NCBI GenBank assembly: GCA_017478965.1
Contig: JAFVCV010000009.1
Span: 1 to 58,937 of the forward strand
From: Ruminococcus sp.
GTDB taxonomy: Bacteria; Bacillota; Clostridia; Oscillospirales; Ruminococcaceae
DNA: 58,937 nt
Direction of reading: 5' to 3'
In this document: positions 26,744 through 35,300 of the stretch, piece after piece
How positions within the stretch are numbered: position 1 is the stretch's first letter
Layout: each line of letters opens with the position of its first letter
Position numbers and translations under genes: made by a program
The notes under the pieces: model-generated
The model's input: the letters and a program-made list of their open reading frames with translations, nothing else
Told to the model about the DNA's origin: nothing
Databases searched by the model: none

Positions 26744-27622
26744 ATGAATGAAACCATACCCACCCCTGCCGGAGCCTTCTGGAGGGTCTTTATCCGTATA
26801 GTCCTGGTGACGGGGACCTTTCTTCTCACCTCCCTGGCCGGGTCCTTTCTTGCCCGGAGGCTCGGGGAACTTACAGGTATAGATAACAGCTATTTCAGAC
26901 TTCTCATATCCTCTCTTCCCAGCATCGCCGCCTTTCTGACGATCGCCGCCGTCAATGGCCGGCTGAAACTCATTTTCAGTCCCAGGGGCTTTTTCACAGG
27001 GCTTTCAGTGGGCGCATCCATACTGGTGATGGCGCTGATGTCCCTTCTTACCGATTTTTACGTTGCCAGAGAGGAAGGCTTTGTTCGGCTGCCGGCGGAG
27101 GATATCGTATTCTTCACCCTGGCAGTGTTCATCTCTGCCGGCTTCAGGGAAGAGCTGATGTTCAGAGGGCTTATCCTGGAGGCAGTCCGCAGCGAATTCG
27201 ACCCCCGCTCGAAAAAAGGGATCTATATTTCCGTGGCCGTTTCCGCCGCCGCCTTCGGAGCAATACATTTTCTGAACCTTACCAGCGCCGACGTCACCCT
27301 CAAGGCCGTGACCTTTCAGGCCCTCGGAGCCTTCGCCATCGGACTGCTGTTCGGTGCGGTCTATGTACGCAGCGGCTGTCTCCTGGCAACAGTGTTCCTC
27401 CACGGTCTGGAGGACTTCGCCGGACTTATGCCCTCCGGAGTCTACGGACAAAGGACCCTTTCCGAAAGCATAGAGCAGGTCAGCGTCTCCGGGCAGTTTC
27501 AGCCCCTTATTTTCTTCGGTGCCATTGCCCTCTACCTGCTGCGGCCATCCGCCATCGACAAAGTCGTCGCCCCCGTGGCCCCGCCCGATGACAGCAATGC
27601 TAACTGTCAGGGACAAGAGTAG
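26744..27622 (+). CDS. CPBP-family intramembrane metalloprotease
   Basis: The product is 292 residues from the ATG at 26744 (AGGAG eight bases before); an ATG six codons earlier has no site. It has eight or so hydrophobic segments. The CPBP/Rce1 motifs are EELMFRG (E136, E137 and Arg), HFLN near 175 and HGLEDF near 226, which bind the catalytic metal/water in the membrane. Bacterial members act in peptide processing or self-immunity. The substrate is unknown. The gene ends in TAG. Confidence 0.88.
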   Translation: MNETIPTPAGAFWRVFIRIVLVTGTFLLTSLAGSFLARRLGELTGIDNSYFRLLISSLPSIAAFLTIAAVNGRLKLIFSPRGFFTGLSVGASILVMALMSLLTDFYVAREEGFVRLPAEDIVFFTLAVFISAGFREELMFRGLILEAVRSEFDPRSKKGIYISVAVSAAAFGAIHFLNLTSADVTLKAVTFQALGAFAIGLLFGAVYVRSGCLLATVFLHGLEDFAGLMPSGVYGQRTLSESIEQVSVSGQFQPLIFFGAIALYLLRPSAIDKVVAPVAPPDDSNANCQGQE

Positions 27623-27754
27623 AAATTTTTTATTTTTAACCAAATCCCCCCAGGGAGCCGTGCCTGCTGGCAAAAGCCGAAAAAATGCGCAGGACGGCCC
27701 CTTTTTTCATATCGTTCCCTACGGCCCCCGATGCCCGGCGATACAGGGCGGGGC

Positions 27755-27783
27755 TTGACAAGGTTCAAAAAAACTGGTATAAT
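27755..27783 (+). promoter_or_regulatory. Consensus SigA promoter of the XRE regulator
   Basis: TTGACA (27755-27760), 17 bases, TATAAT (27778-27783): both boxes are perfect consensus, 49 bases before the start codon. Confidence 0.92.
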
Positions 27784-27831
27784 ATTATTGATAAGAATTT
27801 CTGAACATCACAAATGAAAGGGGTACAGAAA

Positions 27832-28374
27832 ATGAGCTCGTTTGCTGAGAACCTGCGGGCCGCCATGGCTGAGAGATCTATCACCCAGGCCGAGCTTAGC
27901 AAGAGGACAGGCATATCAAAATCCTTCATAAGTCAGTATCTTTCGGGCAAATTCAAGCCCCGTGACGATAAGCTGACCGCCCTGGCGCAGGCCTTAGGGA
28001 CCACTAAGGGGGCGCTCTTAGGGTTCGAGAGCAGCCGTCCCGGTGAAGGCGCCCTTGACAGCAAGCTCATCAAGGTGGAGGTGTTCAGTGCAGATGAACC
28101 CAGCAAGCCCTGGGGGGAGGAGTATATTTCGGCCGACCCGGGGAATTATCGGTTCTATATCTGCCGTGATGACAAGAACCGGCCCTTTATAATGTTCGGG
28201 GACCATCTGCTTGTCAGCATCAACGATATCGGCTCCGCCGGGCTTTATGCAGTGATGAAGGAGAGCATAGGCGACAGGGTCTATTTCCGTGAGTTCAGCG
28301 ATCCCAGGAAAGAGGCCGCAGAGCTGGGCCTGAAAATAATCGGCCGGGTCTGCGAGCTGAGAAGAAAAATGTAA
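27832..28374 (+). CDS. XRE-family regulator with LexA/S24-like C-terminal domain lacking the catalytic Ser
   Basis: The product is 180 residues from the ATG at 27832 (AAAGGGG eight bases before). The helix-turn-helix is at about 3-60 (LRAAMAERSITQAELSKRTG, then SKSFISQYLSGKFKPRDDKL). The C-terminal half follows the S24/LexA fold pattern (FIMFGDHLLVSINDIGSAGL, YAVMKESIGDRVYFREF). The usual GDSM serine is replaced (MFGDHLL), so self-cleavage is unlikely. It probably acts as a repressor with an oligomerisation or sensing domain. No target gene can be assigned. Confidence 0.82.
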   Translation: MSSFAENLRAAMAERSITQAELSKRTGISKSFISQYLSGKFKPRDDKLTALAQALGTTKGALLGFESSRPGEGALDSKLIKVEVFSADEPSKPWGEEYISADPGNYRFYICRDDKNRPFIMFGDHLLVSINDIGSAGLYAVMKESIGDRVYFREFSDPRKEAAELGLKIIGRVCELRRKM

Positions 28375-28381
28375 ATGTAAA

Positions 28382-28414
28382 CGTCCCTTTCCGAAACGGA
28401 AAGGGACGCTGTTT
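28382..28414. terminator. Bidirectional terminator
   Basis: CGTCCCTTTCCG and CGGAAAGGGACG form a perfect 12-bp stem with loop AAA, followed by CTGTTTTTT. It lies between the converging XRE regulator and cyclophilin genes. Confidence 0.92.
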
Positions 28415-28429
28415 TTTCTGTATAAATAC

Positions 28430-29533
28430 TCAGTACTTGACAGTGAACTGTGCCCTGGGGTTGCCGTCGCCGTCCGGGTCGAGCATCTCAGCCTTTTCGA
28501 TGGTTATGGGAGTCATAGGAGAGGAGAACGCTCCGTCGCTGCCGTAGGAAAGGTCTACCTCCAGGAAACCGTCAACGGTCTCCATGCCCTCAGTGACCTC
28601 GCCGAAGGCCGCATAATCACCGTCAAGGAAAGTGTCCTTGTCGGAATAGCATATAAAGAACTGGCTGGAGGCCGAGTCCGGGTCAGAGGACCTGGCCATG
28701 GAAACTATCCCCCTGGTGTGGCTCAGGTCGTTATTTACCCCGTTTGAGGAAAACTCACCCTTGATGTTAGTCTCGCTGCCGCCGGTGCCGTCCCCCTTGG
28801 GGTCGCCGCCCTGTGCCATGAAGTCCGCCACTACTCTGTGGAAGGTCAGCCCGTTGTAAAAGCCCGAGCTTACCAGGCTCTCAAAATTCTTGCAGGTCTC
28901 GGGGGCCTTGTCAGGATAGAGGGTGATGGTAAAGGTGCCCTCCTTCCGGACTCTCTCCGGCTTTTCAGTGAACTCTACGCTTATCTCCACCCTGTGGTTG
29001 CCGTCCTTGTCGTCGTCGATCATCTCAGCCTTCTTTATCCTTGTATCGCTGACAGGTATGGATCTTATGCCCTCCAGGTCCAGGGTCCTCTCAGTGTTCT
29101 GCAAAGCATCCGCTACCTCTGAGCCCTCTGTTATCTGTCCGAAGGGGTCCTGGTTGAGATATACTCCGTGATCCACATAAGCTATGACCAGCTGGTCGGC
29201 CTTGGTATCGTCCTTCTTGGTCATGGCAGCCACGCCGTTATATATGTTGCCGAAGTCAACATCATCGAAGTACTTGTCCTTCACCAGCTTTTCAAAGCTG
29301 TCACAGGTATCTTTGTAGTAATCAGAATAAAGGGTCACAGTAAAGCTCTTTACCTGAGACTTCCCCGCAGTGTCCTCCGCCCCGGTAGCCTCGCCGCTCT
29401 GCCCGGCGCCGCTGCTGTCATTGTCGGTCTTCCCGCAGCCTGTGAAACGCGAGCAGGCCATCACAGCCGCCGCCGCAAAGGAGAACGCCCTGCGTATCCC
29501 CATTTCAGTTATACTTTTCATCTTAGTTTTCAT
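28430..29533 (-). CDS. Cyclophilin-type peptidyl-prolyl isomerase lipoprotein with degenerate N-terminal repeat
   Basis: This 367-residue protein has a signal peptide and a lipobox-like FTGC33. It is probably lipid-anchored outside the membrane and assists protein folding. The C-terminal cyclophilin domain (about 190-367) has [20 protein letters not shown] and [10 protein letters not shown]. The first part (about 60-185) is a shrunken copy of the same domain: [20 protein letters not shown] aligns with [20 protein letters not shown], and the ends [15 protein letters not shown] and [15 protein letters not shown] match. The catalytic centre is deleted from the first copy. The start could also be the ATG four codons in. 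Confidence 0.9.
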   Translation of the reverse strand: MKTKMKSITEMGIRRAFSFAAAAVMACSRFTGCGKTDNDSSGAGQSGEATGAEDTAGKSQVKSFTVTLYSDYYKDTCDSFEKLVKDKYFDDVDFGNIYNGVAAMTKKDDTKADQLVIAYVDHGVYLNQDPFGQITEGSEVADALQNTERTLDLEGIRSIPVSDTRIKKAEMIDDDKDGNHRVEISVEFTEKPERVRKEGTFTITLYPDKAPETCKNFESLVSSGFYNGLTFHRVVADFMAQGGDPKGDGTGGSETNIKGEFSSNGVNNDLSHTRGIVSMARSSDPDSASSQFFICYSDKDTFLDGDYAAFGEVTEGMETVDGFLEVDLSYGSDGAFSSPMTPITIEKAEMLDPDGDGNPRAQFTVKY

Positions 29534-29616
29534 TTCCTTTCATTACAGACTGAGCCGTCTGCGCTCTGTATTTGACTTTGCCATTACATCGTTCTGACAG
29601 CGCCTTACGTCCTATA

Positions 29617-29645
29617 ATGATAACATCTTTTTACCAAAAAATCAA
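29617..29645 (-). promoter_or_regulatory. Promoter of the cyclophilin gene
   Basis: On the minus strand TTGATT (29640-29645) and TATCAT (29617-29622) are separated by 17 bases. The rest of the 371-base gap to hpt holds the hpt promoter and one small hairpin (GCCGTCT/AGACGGC near 29713) of unclear role. Confidence 0.6.
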
Positions 29646-29812
29646 GTGATAAGCCCCCATTTCACCCAAATTTCATTATTTTATCCACTCACCCTCCGCC
29701 TTGCCCTAAGACCTGCCGTCTTTCTGCACAGAGACGGCTGCCGGCTTTTGGCAATTGTGTCAGATAGCCTTGGTACCGGGTCAGAAAAATGGCATTTTTG
29801 CCGAAAAACAAA

Positions 29813-29841
29813 TTGACATTCCTGGGCTGTTATGTTATAAT
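29813..29841 (+). promoter_or_regulatory. Consensus SigA promoter of the purine salvage operon
   Basis: TTGACA (29813-29818), 17 bases, TATAAT (29836-29841). No purine riboswitch fold is evident in the short leader. Confidence 0.92.
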
Positions 29842-29904
29842 TAACCTGTGAAAAAAGCTGCCCGTACCAGTGGACAGCCCATCAGTCCGAAGGGAGAAGA
29901 GCCT

Positions 29905-30465
29905 ATGACCATAACAGACAAAAGCCAGTTTACCGGGAAAATCAAGCGGGTCATCATCACCGAGGAGGAGATATGCACGGCGGTGAAGAGAGCCGGAGAG
30001 ATGCTGAGCCGTGAATATGAGGACAAGCCCCTGCTGTTAGTCAGCATTTTGAAGGGTGCATTCATCTTTCTCTCAGACCTGACAAAGGAGATAAGCATAC
30101 CCTGCGAGGTGGGTTTCATGGCCGCAAAAAGTTATTTTGCCGATACCGCCTCCTCCGGCAGCGTCACCATAACCTATGACCTGGCTCAGGATATCAGCAA
30201 TTACCATGTAGTCATAGTCGAGGACATAATCGACACCGGAAGGACCCTCAGCGAAGTGGTGAAGATGCTTGAGAGCAGAGGTCCCCTCTCATTGAAGGTC
30301 ATGACCCTGCTGGACAAGCCTGACAGGCGGGTGGTGGACTTTAAGGCCGACTGGTCCCTTTTCACCATTCCCGACTATTTCGTTATCGGCTACGGACTTG
30401 ATTTCGGTGAGTATTACCGCAATCTTCCCTATATAGCCGAGTATGATTCGCAAACGGACCGGTAA
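29905..30465 (+). CDS. hpt: Hypoxanthine phosphoribosyltransferase
   Basis: The product is 186 residues from the ATG at 29905 (GGGAG eight bases before); an upstream GTG would add 19 codons. It converts hypoxanthine/guanine and PRPP to nucleotides. The PRPP loop is VVIVEDIIDTGRTL (about 107-120), LVSILKGAFIF is the PPi loop, and DYFVIGYGLDFGEYYRNLPYI is the family C-terminal signature. It is the first gene of an operon with a purine permease and a second phosphoribosyltransferase. Confidence 0.96.
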   Translation: MTITDKSQFTGKIKRVIITEEEICTAVKRAGEMLSREYEDKPLLLVSILKGAFIFLSDLTKEISIPCEVGFMAAKSYFADTASSGSVTITYDLAQDISNYHVVIVEDIIDTGRTLSEVVKMLESRGPLSLKVMTLLDKPDRRVVDFKADWSLFTIPDYFVIGYGLDFGEYYRNLPYIAEYDSQTDR

Positions 30466-30520
30466 AAACGGCGAAAGCCTTCTGAGCGGACCGTGACCTC
30501 TGAATGAAAGGAAAAAGAAT

Positions 30521-31879
30521 ATGGAAAAGCTTTTCAAGCTCAAGGAGCATAATACCGACTTAAAGACCGAGCTTATGGCCGGCCTTACAACTTTTATGAC
30601 AATGGCCTATATCCTGGCGGTCAATCCAAGTGTGCTTTCAGCTGCCGGCATGGACAGCACAGCGGTGCTGCTGGCTACCTGTTTAGCCTCTTTCATCGGC
30701 ACCGCCTGCATGGCCTTCATGGCCAATCTGCCCTTTGCACTTTCGGCCGGCATGGGCCTTAACGCCTACCTGGCATACACCGTCTGCGGACAGATGGGCT
30801 ACCCCTGGCAGGTGGCTCTGCTGGCGGTCTTCGTCGAGGGCGTCATCTTCATCATACTCTCCGTCACCAAGGTAAGGGAGGCTATCTTCGACTGCATCCC
30901 CCTTTCGCTAAAGAAAGCCGTGTCTGTGGGAATTGGCCTTTTCATCGCCTTTATAGGCCTTCAGAACGCAGGTCTGGCCGTTGATTCCGCCACCCTGGTG
31001 TCTCTTGTCAGCTTCAGGGAGAATTTCCATACCGCAGGCATCTGCGCACTGCTGGCAGTGATAGGCGTACTCGCCACCGCCATACTTCATGTCAAAAAAG
31101 TCCCCGGTTCCATGCTGATAGGCATTTTCGGCACCTGGATCTTAGGTATGCTCTGCCAGGCTGTGGGCATTTACACCGTTGATGCAGAGGCCGGCTATTA
31201 TTCGATGCTGCCCTCCTTCAGCCTGACGGATTTTTCTGCCCTGGGGAAGACCTTCGGCCAGTGCTTCAATGTTGACTTCGGCAATGTGGGTATCTTCAAC
31301 TTCGTGGTAGTGACCTTCTCCTTCCTTTTCGTTGACCTCTTCGATACCCTTGGTACCCTCATCGGCGTCAGCACCAAGGCAGGTATGCTTGACGAGGAAG
31401 GCAAACTCCCCGGCATCAAGCCCGCACTGATGGCTGACGCAGTGGCCACCACCGCAGGCGCCGTCCTTGGCACCTCGACCACCACCACATTCGTTGAGTC
31501 TGCCGCCGGCGTAGGCGCAGGCGGAAGGACCGGCCTGACCGCCCTTACCACTGCGGTGCTGTTTTTAGCCTCCATGCTCTTTGCACCAATTTTCGTTTCC
31601 ATACCCTCCTTCGCTACCGCCCCCGCTCTGATAGTGGTAGGTTTCCTGATGTTCAGCACTGTCACCGACATCAAGCTCGATGACGATAACCTGACCAGCG
31701 CAATACCCGCCTATCTCTGCATAATCGCAATGCCGCTTTTCTACAGCATCTCCGAGGGCATCTCCATCGGCGTCATATCCTATGTGGTCATAAACCTCAT
31801 CTGCGGAAAGAAGAAGGAGATAAACCCCATCATGTATGTGCTGGCAGTGCTCTTTGTGCTCAAATATATCTTCCTGTAA
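30521..31879 (+). CDS. NCS2-family purine permease, AzgA/PbuG clade
   Basis: This 452-residue membrane protein has 12-14 hydrophobic segments. Clade signatures are MAYILAVNPSVLSAAGMDS, GLNAYLAYTVCG and GTSTTTTFVESAAGVGAGGR. It would import adenine, guanine or hypoxanthine by proton symport. Flanked by two salvage phosphoribosyltransferases, it feeds them substrate. The start is the ATG at 30521, preceded by GAAAGGA. Confidence 0.93.
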   Translation: MEKLFKLKEHNTDLKTELMAGLTTFMTMAYILAVNPSVLSAAGMDSTAVLLATCLASFIGTACMAFMANLPFALSAGMGLNAYLAYTVCGQMGYPWQVALLAVFVEGVIFIILSVTKVREAIFDCIPLSLKKAVSVGIGLFIAFIGLQNAGLAVDSATLVSLVSFRENFHTAGICALLAVIGVLATAILHVKKVPGSMLIGIFGTWILGMLCQAVGIYTVDAEAGYYSMLPSFSLTDFSALGKTFGQCFNVDFGNVGIFNFVVVTFSFLFVDLFDTLGTLIGVSTKAGMLDEEGKLPGIKPALMADAVATTAGAVLGTSTTTTFVESAAGVGAGGRTGLTALTTAVLFLASMLFAPIFVSIPSFATAPALIVVGFLMFSTVTDIKLDDDNLTSAIPAYLCIIAMPLFYSISEGISIGVISYVVINLICGKKKEINPIMYVLAVLFVLKYIFL

Positions 31880-31900
31880 AATACGAAAGGACCGATGATA

Positions 31901-32443
31901 ATGAAAACTTATACTCTCAACGTGGCAGGCCTTACCAGAGAGCTGCCCCTTTGCAAAGCCAGCGACGAACTGGATATCGCCGCATTCATCATGTTCTCCG
32001 ACGTGGAGGTCACTGTGGCCGCCGCCAAAGCCCTGCTCGAGAAGGTGCCTGATTTCGACATCATACTCACTGCCGAGACTAAGGGCATACCCCTTGGCTA
32101 TGAAGCCGCAAGACAGAGCGGGAAAAACTATATCGTTGCCCGCAAGTCCGTGAAGGTCTACATGACCGACCCCATCTCGGTGAACGTAAAGTCCATCACC
32201 ACCGAGGGAGTCCAGACCCTTTATCTTTCCAAGGAGGACGCATCTGAACTCAGCGGCAGGAAAGTGCTTATCCTTGACGACGTTATAAGCACCGGCGAGT
32301 CGCTTATCGCCCTGGAAAAGCTGGTAGAGGCCGCCGGCGGAGTGATCTCCGGCAAGGCCGCAGTCTTGGCCGAGGGCAAGGCAGCCGACAGGGACGACAT
32401 AGTTTTCCTGCAAAAGCTCCCCGTTTTCCCCAGAGAGAAATAA
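31901..32443 (+). CDS. Phosphoribosyltransferase (adenine/xanthine type)
   Basis: The product is 180 residues from the second ATG (31901), which gives the MKTYTLNVAGLTRELPL start. The PRPP motif is VLILDDVISTGESL (about 121-134). It resembles adenine phosphoribosyltransferase in the middle (ILTAETKGIPLGYEAARQSG, YIVARKSVKVYM). Together with hpt and the permease it completes a purine salvage operon. Whether it uses adenine or xanthine cannot be decided from sequence. Confidence 0.85.
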   Translation: MKTYTLNVAGLTRELPLCKASDELDIAAFIMFSDVEVTVAAAKALLEKVPDFDIILTAETKGIPLGYEAARQSGKNYIVARKSVKVYMTDPISVNVKSITTEGVQTLYLSKEDASELSGRKVLILDDVISTGESLIALEKLVEAAGGVISGKAAVLAEGKAADRDDIVFLQKLPVFPREK

Positions 32444-32448
32444 TGAAC

Positions 32449-32480
32449 AGCCCCCGCAGAAATACTCTGCGGGGGCTTTA
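32449..32480. terminator. Bidirectional terminator of the purine operon
   Basis: AGCCCCCGCAG and CTGCGGGGGCT form a perfect 11-bp stem with a 7-base loop, then TTTAT. Confidence 0.9.
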
Positions 32481-32494
32481 TGCCGTCACCGTGG

Positions 32495-32932
32495 TCAGAT
32501 GATGTCCTTCTTGTCCGTGAGCTTGCTCACATCTACATAGTAGTTTGAATAGTCGATGGGATTCACAAAGACACCCAGCTGTGTGCCGTTGACCCTGGCA
32601 GTGGGATCCTCTGCAAAGGGAGGACTGGTGAAAACGAACTCCCTGCCAGTATCCGGGTCAGTATGGTAGCAGTCTATTACATATCCGCCGTTAAGGCTGT
32701 CGAACCTCACCACCTGCCTGTCGGGTATGATGAGCTTGTGGTCGCTGTCTAACCTCATCTTGTCCCGGTTGCTGAACCAGGGTATTATGAACGCCTTTAT
32801 TACCGATGCCACAATAAGCATGAAAAATCCTACTATCAGAGCTATCACCGCCCCGATGATACCGAAAGCCAGCAGCCCAAGCACCGGCAGCACCAGCACT
32901 ATCACAAGCAAAATGATAAGAAACGTCATCAT
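32495..32932 (-). CDS. Small membrane protein of unknown function
   Basis: The product is 145 residues from the ATG at 32932, which follows AGGAGG by seven bases. The first 55 residues form two hydrophobic segments (FLIILLVIVLVLPVLGLLAF and AVIALIVGFFMLIVASVIKA). The rest is a soluble beta-rich domain (HKLIIPDRQVVRFDSLNGGY). I do not recognise the family. It stands alone between terminators. Confidence 0.6.
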   Translation of the reverse strand: MMTFLIILLVIVLVLPVLGLLAFGIIGAVIALIVGFFMLIVASVIKAFIIPWFSNRDKMRLDSDHKLIIPDRQVVRFDSLNGGYVIDCYHTDPDTGREFVFTSPPFAEDPTARVNGTQLGVFVNPIDYSNYYVDVSKLTDKKDII

Positions 32933-33065
32933 TGTATTTCCTCCTATCCCATGTTTTCTTCTGTATCCTGTCTCTAGCAAAAGGCCCCCTGAGCAGACTG
33001 TCTCTGCACGTCAGAAGGCCATTGCTTTTTCATATATCTCTCTGCCCGTTTCTCCAAAATGGGTC

Positions 33066-34049
33066 TTATTCGTAATTTTTCTGTATCTCGCTGAGATACC
33101 CCCTGGCCTGCTCGATAACGTGGTCAGGCGCTAATATCCTCGCCCTGCTGCCGAACTGGAAGAACCAGCCCCAGAAAGTGGGCGCTATCTGAACATCGGC
33201 CGTCAGACAGAAGGTGTTCTCCGAATTCCTCCTGGGCCGGCAGTTCATGCCGAACTTGTCAAAAACAACATTTGCCAGCGAATTGTCGAATTGCATAGTC
33301 ACGCTCTCCAGCTTGCCCCCGAACATTCCGTAAATGGACTGCTGGTTGGTGACCTCAGCCTTCTCCTCGTCACTGAGCTTTCTCGAATCGTTCTCAGTGA
33401 CCTCCACCGACAGCATCCTGTCAACTCTGTATCTGCATATCTTCTCATGCTTGTTGCAGTAGCATACCAGATAGTAATTATCGTTCTCCCATACCAGAGT
33501 GCAGGGCGACACGACATAATAATCGCTCTGCTTGAGCACAGCCTTCTTGTCAGGATTGAGTTCGGTGTACTTGAACCTGATCTCCTTCTCCTCAAAAATG
33601 CCGGACTGTATGTTGTTTATATTGTAATAGATCTGCTCGTTGAAATTCTTCGCCCGGTTCTCTACATATACAGCCCTTCTCAGCTGCCTGGCCTTGAACT
33701 CCGAAGTCAGGGTCTGTATCTTCCTGATAAGCTCCTGGCTCTTCTTCTTCGTCAGGAACCTGCTGCTTGCCACAGCGTCAGCCAGCACGAACAGCTCCTC
33801 GTCCTGAAAGGTCCTCTCCCCCAGATAATATGCGTTTGAGTGTCCGTCCTTGACGGTGACTATGTCAAGACCGCTGTCCGACAGTGTCTTTATATCGTCG
33901 TATATGGTCTTTCTCTCCGCCTTTATACCGTCCTGCGCAAGTACCTCTATGAGCCTGGCCCCCGTGATGGAATGGTCCTGGTCCGTCTTGCTCTCGAACA
34001 GCTTCCTCATTGTCAGCAGCTTCTGCTTCTGTCTCGATAACCCTGCCAC
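33066..34049 (-). CDS. WYL-domain transcriptional regulator
   Basis: This 327-residue protein has an N-terminal HTH_11-type winged helix (about 10-65, ITGARLIEVLAQDGIKAERK then TIYDDIKTLSDSG). A WYL domain follows at about 145-230 (DYYVVSPCTLVWENDNYYLV, then CRYRVDRMLSVEV), with a C-terminal WCX region ending RARILAPDHVIEQARGYLSE. WYL proteins bind nucleic acid or nucleotide ligands and often control DNA-damage or defence genes. No such genes adjoin it here. It follows the DUF896 gene after 2 bases. Confidence 0.9.
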   Translation of the reverse strand: MAGLSRQKQKLLTMRKLFESKTDQDHSITGARLIEVLAQDGIKAERKTIYDDIKTLSDSGLDIVTVKDGHSNAYYLGERTFQDEELFVLADAVASSRFLTKKKSQELIRKIQTLTSEFKARQLRRAVYVENRAKNFNEQIYYNINNIQSGIFEEKEIRFKYTELNPDKKAVLKQSDYYVVSPCTLVWENDNYYLVCYCNKHEKICRYRVDRMLSVEVTENDSRKLSDEEKAEVTNQQSIYGMFGGKLESVTMQFDNSLANVVFDKFGMNCRPRRNSENTFCLTADVQIAPTFWGWFFQFGSRARILAPDHVIEQARGYLSEIQKNYE

Positions 34050-34051
34050 TT

Positions 34052-34273
34052 CTATTTATCCTCCCCACTGCGTCTCATATCCGAAACCTTGATCTTTGAA
34101 CCGTCCGGCTCCAGTATAGTCGTGTGCTCCAGAGTGTTGGTGAAATCAGACCTTACAGCCAGCCTGTATTCCCACCTGAGGGCCTCTCTCTCTCCCTTTT
34201 CTTCCTCCGTCAGCTCCCTCTTGCGTGAGATAGCCGTCAGCTCCGACAACCTGTCAAGTTTCCACTTCTCCAT
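34052..34273 (-). CDS. DUF896 (YnzC-type) small protein
   Basis: This 73-residue protein begins MEKWKLDRLSELTAISRKRE and continues LTEEEKGEREALRWEYRLAV, the helical-hairpin signature of DUF896. Members are Firmicute-specific; one Bacillus member is linked to the SOS response. It is translationally adjacent to the WYL regulator, which suggests a shared transcript. Confidence 0.9.
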   Translation of the reverse strand: MEKWKLDRLSELTAISRKRELTEEEKGEREALRWEYRLAVRSDFTNTLEHTTILEPDGSKIKVSDMRRSGEDK

Positions 34274-34320
34274 AAATTTTTACACTGCTCCATTTCCATG
34301 CTTTATGTAATAGAAATGCT

Positions 34321-34362
34321 CTTAACCGTTATGTAACCCTTCTGTAACCTTTAGGGTATGAT
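34321..34362. promoter_or_regulatory. Three 11-bp-phased direct repeats with a possible -10 box
   Basis: CTTAACC (34321-34327), TGTAACC (34332-34338) and TGTAACC (34343-34349) recur with a period of exactly 11 bases. TATGAT (34357-34362) follows on the plus strand. Phased direct repeats of this kind are typical binding sites of OmpR-family regulators such as PhoP. Which strand is controlled is unclear. Confidence 0.5.
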
Positions 34363-34705
34363 ACGGCCATCCTCCTACAACTTTGCAGGCTTACACAATT
34401 TTAAAAGATCCCCGCACAGCTGCATTTTTCGCCGGGCGCCCCGCTCATTTTCCCCAGCCTGAAAAACAGGTGTGAAAAAATTATGCTCCGGCGTCCGCCG
34501 TCCCGTAAGTCCGTCCCGGACCAAAGTGTCTGATCTTATTCTTTTTTTATTTTCTCAGTTCCGCTTAAAGTCCAACAAAACGCCCTTAACAGGCTTGCAA
34601 GACACATTATAGCATATTATTCTTTAAATTGCAAGAAAAAGTTGCACAAACAGTCCGATATTTTTCACTCAATTTCACCAAATTTTTTGAAATTAGTTTT
34701 TGCCC
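34363..34705. other. Gene-free region between the phased repeats and the sigma-like gene
   Basis: No open frame with a ribosome binding site was found. The first 200 bases are GC-rich and could fold; a later T-rich tract (34539-34556) ends this portion. It might be a long leader or a small RNA, but no clear terminator hairpin supports either. Confidence 0.35.
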
Positions 34706-34734
34706 TTGACAACGACCACAACATATGGTATACT
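34706..34734 (+). promoter_or_regulatory. Promoter of the sigma-like gene and decarboxylase
   Basis: TTGACA (34706-34711), 17 bases, TATACT (34729-34734). It gives a leader of about 200 bases before the ATG at 34943. Confidence 0.85.
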
Positions 34735-34942
34735 CTTTTTAAGAACATTTGTTTCTATTTGTAAAATTTACAATTTAGTTACAAATAAGTTGCTCACCGA
34801 TATCAAAACGGTCACATAATAATTTCAAAAAACGGACAGAAAATTACAGCTGTCCGACAGCGGGGACAAAAACAAATGTTTGGTGTCGGATTATTCGTAC
34901 ACCATCGCCCCGCCGCCTTATCGCAGAAGGGAGAGACAGATA

Positions 34943-35299
34943 ATGAGGGCCAGACGCTTATCCTACGACATCTCCGCTGAAGTCATCGGAGGAGACGAGG
35001 ACGTTGAAGAGAAAATAACCGGACAGGGATCTCCGGACAGCAGCGCAAAGACCGGGCAGGACAGGTTTGACAGCTCCGGCGCACTGATGACGCTCATGGA
35101 CAAAAATTTGACTAAGAAACAAAAATGTTATATAATACTATATTACAGAGAGGGCCTGACAGAGCGGCAGATAGCAGAGCGGTTCGGTGTGGACAAGTCC
35201 ACCGTTTCCCGAACCATTTCCCGTGGTCGGGAACGGCTTGCCTGCGGTATCAGCCGTCAGGCGCTGAGCACTGTCTTGAACAGAAAGCGGGGAATGTAA
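34943..35299 (+). CDS. Sigma-70 region 4-like DNA-binding protein
   Basis: The product is 118 residues from the ATG at 34943 (GGGAGA eight bases before). The first half is polar and acidic. The second half is a region-4 helix-turn-helix (KKQKCYIILYYREGLTERQI, then AERFGVDKSTVSRTISRGRE). It has no region 2, so it is not a full sigma factor; it may be a regulator or anti-sigma partner. The decarboxylase gene starts one base after its stop, so the two are co-expressed. Confidence 0.75.
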   Translation: MRARRLSYDISAEVIGGDEDVEEKITGQGSPDSSAKTGQDRFDSSGALMTLMDKNLTKKQKCYIILYYREGLTERQIAERFGVDKSTVSRTISRGRERLACGISRQALSTVLNRKRGM

Positions 35300-35300
35300 G

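Noticed and set aside
29842-29904. Purine riboswitch before hpt
   Set aside because: The leader is short and lacks a purine-aptamer-like three-way junction; a plain SigA promoter explains expression.
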